NCBI GenBank assembly: GCA_911728435.2
Contig: OU452217.1
Coordinates: forward strand, 744,001 to 808,000
Source: Apoderus coryli
Taxonomy: Eukaryota; Arthropoda; Insecta; Coleoptera; Attelabidae
DNA length: 64,000 nucleotides
Direction of reading: 5' to 3'
Position 1 is the first letter of the stretch. Every line of letters starts with the position of its first letter. Below the pieces are notes generated by a model. That model was given only the letters and a program-made list of their open reading frames with translations, was not told the DNA's origin and made no database searches. A program made the position numbers and the translations under genes. This document shows, one piece after another, positions 61,253 to 64,000 of the stretch.

Positions 61253-64000
61253 ATGGACCGGTACGTAAGAGACTTTCGAGAACAAGCTCATATTACACAT
61301 GATATAGATGACGTAGCTGTATTTCAGCACACCTATAAAAACAAATTGCAGGACAGTTTTTCTGTATTTCACTGTAATGTACGAAGTCTTTCTAAAAATT
61401 TCAATGAGTTTGTACTGCTATTGAACGGATTTTCGAATTATTTTGACATTATTGTATTTACTGAAACTTGGGAAATTTCAGACTTGAATTTTTTTCATAT
61501 AGATGGGTACGGTGTAGTATATAACGGAGGCGACGTAAATCGGAGCGATGGGGTTGTGGTTTATGTAAAGAATATTTACTTTGATTATTTTAGTTATGAA
61601 ATAAAATCTATATCAAATACAAAAGCTTTATTATGCCGTATTAAATTTCCTCACAATGAAATAATTGTTACTGCTTTATATAGATCGCATGAAATTGACG
61701 TAGATACTTTTAACCGAGCTCTTGAACTGTATTTACAAGCAATAACAAACAAGGATAAGAATCTCTATTTTTTAATGGGCGATACAAACATTAACATTAA
61801 ATCAAACAGAGATTATAGTCAGGATTATTTAAATATTCTGAGTGAATATGGATATGAATCACTTATTAACAATTTTACGAGAGTTCAACGAGGTTCAGAA
61901 ACTTGTTTGGACCATATATTTTTAAAAAGCCCACCTGGATCGACATTCAAATCATTTGTACTTAAAGTTGACATTACCGATCATTTCCCTATCATTGCTT
62001 ATGTAGATAATATAAATAGTTGTAATATACACCCAGAGACGGATCATAAAAAATCTGTAGTAATAAATAAAATAAACGAAGCCAAATTAAAAAATATATT
62101 TGAAAGGTTAGAATGGAATGATTTCTATGGTCAGAATGATATTGACATAATGGCTGATTTATTAGTAAGTAAAATTAAAAATGGTCTAAGCGAGGCTACA
62201 CAGGTTATCAAATTAAAAACTAAACATAAAAAAAGAAGTGCCTGGATAACCTCTGCTTTAATCAAGTCCACAACAACAAAACAACTTCTCTATAAAGAAA
62301 CACTACGTGACCCTGAAAATATACAACTATTAGAAAGATATAAAGATTATAAAAAACGATTAACTAAACTAATTAATACTACTAAAATAAATTTTTATAA
62401 AAGCAAAATTGATTCAACCAACCGGGTCACTAAACAGATTTGGAATATAATAAATGATTATTGTAATAAAAAAGTAAAAGAAACGCGGATAAAGCAGGTA
62501 AATGTGAACAATGAATTAATTACGGATACATTTAGTATTGCTAATGAATTTAATAATTACTATACAGGTTTAGGAAGGTCTATGGCGTTAAAAATTAAAA
62601 AACCTGATACCTCTGTAATTAAAAAAAGAAACTTAATTAAAAATATTTTCCTGGATCCTGTCGATGCTTTTGAGGTAGAATCATACATAGGTGAATTAAA
62701 ACTGGGTAAGTCACCTGGATATGATTTAATTACAGTGAATGAACTACGCCTATTAAAGTCATTTATTAAACAACCTATTTCATTTTTAATTAACAAAATT
62801 TTTGAAAATGGGATCTTTCCTTCTAAATTTAAGATAGGACTAATAAAGCCATTGTTTAAAAAGGGTGACAAAACTGAAATAGGTAATTATAGACCAGTTA
62901 CTCTAATATCTAATTTAGCTAAAATAATAGAAAAAGCTATTAAGAGACGAATTGTGTCCTTCGTAGAAAAATTTAACATAATTTCACAGAACCAGTTTGG
63001 TTTTAGGAAGGGTGTTTCAACCGAAGATGCCATAACTCATTTAACGAATAATATTTACTCGTCATTGGATAACAATAAGGTTTGTTTGGGTATTTTTTTG
63101 GATTTGGCACGTGCTTTCGATACCGTGCATCATCAGACATTATTTGAAGTAATTGAGGACGTTGGTATTAGGGGTATCGCTTTAAATTTAATTAAATCTT
63201 ATATGTATGATCGGGTTCAATATGTTTGCATGGATGGTATTACAAGTCAACCGCAATTTATAGATTATGGGGTTCCTCAGGGAACTGTTTTGGGACCCAT
63301 ACTATTTACATTATACATCAATGGCCTACTTCAGATAAATTCTAGGGGAAAAATTTCTTCATTCGCTGACGATACTGTGGTTTTATATGAATCTGATTCC
63401 TGGGAAACAGTTAAAAAAATGGCAGAAGAAGAAATGACTTTGTTAAAAACTTGGTTTGATGAAATGTACCTTACCATTAATTTCAGTAAAACTAAATATA
63501 TACCATTCTCATGCAATAAAACTAAATACCCACAATTCACTTTTTTAAAAATTATTGCGGAAAATGAAGAAATTATAATATCACAAACAGATCATATATC
63601 ATACTTAGGAATAGAGTTTGACAGATCATTAAAATGGGATGTACATGTAAAGAATTTGGCAAAAAAAATAAGATATTTGATTTTTAAATTTCGCCAAATA
63701 AAACAAATTTTTTCTCAAAGCTATTTAATTTCTATTTATTACGCGTTAGTGCAATCCTTGTTACAATATGGCATTGCAGGTTGGGGTGGTTTGTACAAGG
63801 CTCACCTTAAACCGCTGGAGAAAATTCAAAAAACAATTATAAAAATAATGTTTAATAAAAACAGAATGTATCCGAGTGACTTGCTGTATAGAGAAAGCTC
63901 ACTTATGGACTTGCGACAACTCTATGTTTATCGTATCCTTTTGCTTCAACATAAGCATAAAGAATCTCTTGAGGATATTCAGCATGCTTACAACACTCGC
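61253..64000 (+). CDS. ORF2 endonuclease/reverse transcriptase, 3' end beyond window
   Basis: The frame is open for 916 codons from ATG 61,253 (context ACCATGG) to the window edge. Residues about 35-255 form an apurinic-type endonuclease that nicks target DNA: N42 in HCNVRS, E71 in FTETW, Y143-R144, D177 and N179 in MGDTNINI, D220-H221 in CLDHIF, and D243-H244 in ITDHFPI. The reverse transcriptase occupies about 470-790: SPGYD, IKPLFKKGD (P533), NYRPVTLIS (Y546), QFGFRKG, LDLARAFDTV with catalytic D617, GVPQGTVLGP (673-682), FADD (704-707) and the thumb motif YLGIEFD (784-790). An alpha-helical C-terminal part continues to the edge. Related proteins end after roughly 900-1,000 residues, so little is probably missing. 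No stop or frameshift is seen and every catalytic residue is present, so the copy may be functional or recently inserted. It would act at the nuclear target site, by target-primed reverse transcription of its own RNA. The Jockey/CR1-like clade call needs a phylogeny. Confidence 0.96.
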   Translation, partial: MDRYVRDFREQAHITHDIDDVAVFQHTYKNKLQDSFSVFHCNVRSLSKNFNEFVLLLNGFSNYFDIIVFTETWEISDLNFFHIDGYGVVYNGGDVNRSDGVVVYVKNIYFDYFSYEIKSISNTKALLCRIKFPHNEIIVTALYRSHEIDVDTFNRALELYLQAITNKDKNLYFLMGDTNINIKSNRDYSQDYLNILSEYGYESLINNFTRVQRGSETCLDHIFLKSPPGSTFKSFVLKVDITDHFPIIAYVDNINSCNIHPETDHKKSVVINKINEAKLKNIFERLEWNDFYGQNDIDIMADLLVSKIKNGLSEATQVIKLKTKHKKRSAWITSALIKSTTTKQLLYKETLRDPENIQLLERYKDYKKRLTKLINTTKINFYKSKIDSTNRVTKQIWNIINDYCNKKVKETRIKQVNVNNELITDTFSIANEFNNYYTGLGRSMALKIKKPDTSVIKKRNLIKNIFLDPVDAFEVESYIGELKLGKSPGYDLITVNELRLLKSFIKQPISFLINKIFENGIFPSKFKIGLIKPLFKKGDKTEIGNYRPVTLISNLAKIIEKAIKRRIVSFVEKFNIISQNQFGFRKGVSTEDAITHLTNNIYSSLDNNKVCLGIFLDLARAFDTVHHQTLFEVIEDVGIRGIALNLIKSYMYDRVQYVCMDGITSQPQFIDYGVPQGTVLGPILFTLYINGLLQINSRGKISSFADDTVVLYESDSWETVKKMAEEEMTLLKTWFDEMYLTINFSKTKYIPFSCNKTKYPQFTFLKIIAENEEIIISQTDHISYLGIEFDRSLKWDVHVKNLAKKIRYLIFKFRQIKQIFSQSYLISIYYALVQSLLQYGIAGWGGLYKAHLKPLEKIQKTIIKIMFNKNRMYPSDLLYRESSLMDLRQLYVYRILLLQHKHKESLEDIQHAYNTR

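Larger units (their letters stand above)
60073..64000 (+). mobile_element. Non-LTR retrotransposon (LINE), Jockey/CR1-like, 3' end outside window
   Basis: The stretch holds a leader, ORF1, linker and ORF2 on one strand, in the order typical of two-ORF LINEs. ORF2 joins an N-terminal apurinic-type endonuclease to a reverse transcriptase without integrase, protease or RNase H being visible so far, which excludes LTR elements. Base composition is less AT-biased than the satellite. The left border is the point where the 145-bp period stops (60,072 or a base or two later, because of shared A residues). No terminal repeat is visible. The 3' end, tail and target-site duplication are beyond the window, so completeness and the insertion target cannot be judged. 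The clade call is tentative: the sequence around SPGYDLI, NYRPVTLIS and YLGIEFD is of the style shared by Jockey, CR1 and related insect elements. Confidence 0.93.

Noticed and set aside
62560..63540. Minus-strand frames of 103 and 69 codons inside ORF2
   Set aside because: Both are opposite the reverse transcriptase domain, which has clear motifs on the plus strand.
1..64000. tRNA, rRNA or other RNA genes
   Set aside because: No stretch with tRNA arms or rRNA-like conserved sequence was noticed; the satellite is too AT-rich and the rest is retroelement.

Overview
The window is eukaryotic, most likely from an AT-rich arthropod (probably an insect) genome. Two things support this. Positions 1 to about 60,072 are one uninterrupted satellite DNA array. 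The remaining ~3.9 kb is the 5' part of a non-LTR (LINE) retrotransposon whose ORF1 and ORF2 resemble insect elements of the broad Jockey/CR1-like group. The host assignment is an inference from protein style and base composition; no species can be named. No cellular gene, tRNA, rRNA or CRISPR array was seen.

Positions 1-60,072 hold roughly 414 head-to-tail monomers of about 145 bp and about 21% GC, all in the same orientation. The array runs off the left edge. It is not a simple homogeneous array. Monomers differ by a small set of recurring diagnostic variants, and runs of variants recur as larger units. Clear examples are a 3,984-bp unit duplicated in tandem (33.0-41.0 kb), a 3,786-bp unit duplicated in tandem (43.5-51.1 kb), a 2,474-bp unit (25.3-30.2 kb), 7-monomer units of 1,017 and 1,020 bp, a 5,374-bp offset (6-14 kb), 3,486- and 4,499-bp offsets near the left end, and a 960-bp block found three times at long range (1.7, 19.8 and 31.6 kb). 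Four 172-bp monomers and one ~56-bp deletion junction mark individual rearrangements. The stretch nearest the retrotransposon (about 51.7-60.07 kb) is visibly more heterogeneous.

Positions 60,073-64,000 hold the retroelement: a ~300-bp leader rich in inverted repeats, a short ORF1 (60,380-61,039) with an RRM-like nucleic-acid-binding core, a 213-bp linker with a run of 26 A, and ORF2 (61,253 to the window end). ORF2 is open for 916 codons and carries complete apurinic-type endonuclease and reverse transcriptase motifs. In elements of this type ORF1p packages the RNA and ORF2p nicks the target and reverse-transcribes the RNA onto it. The right end of the element, its tail and any target-site duplication lie outside the window, so it cannot be said whether the satellite resumes beyond it.

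All copy boundaries and similarities were read by eye. Unit lengths come from matching rare variants between copies. Boundaries are good to roughly one monomer unless stated otherwise.
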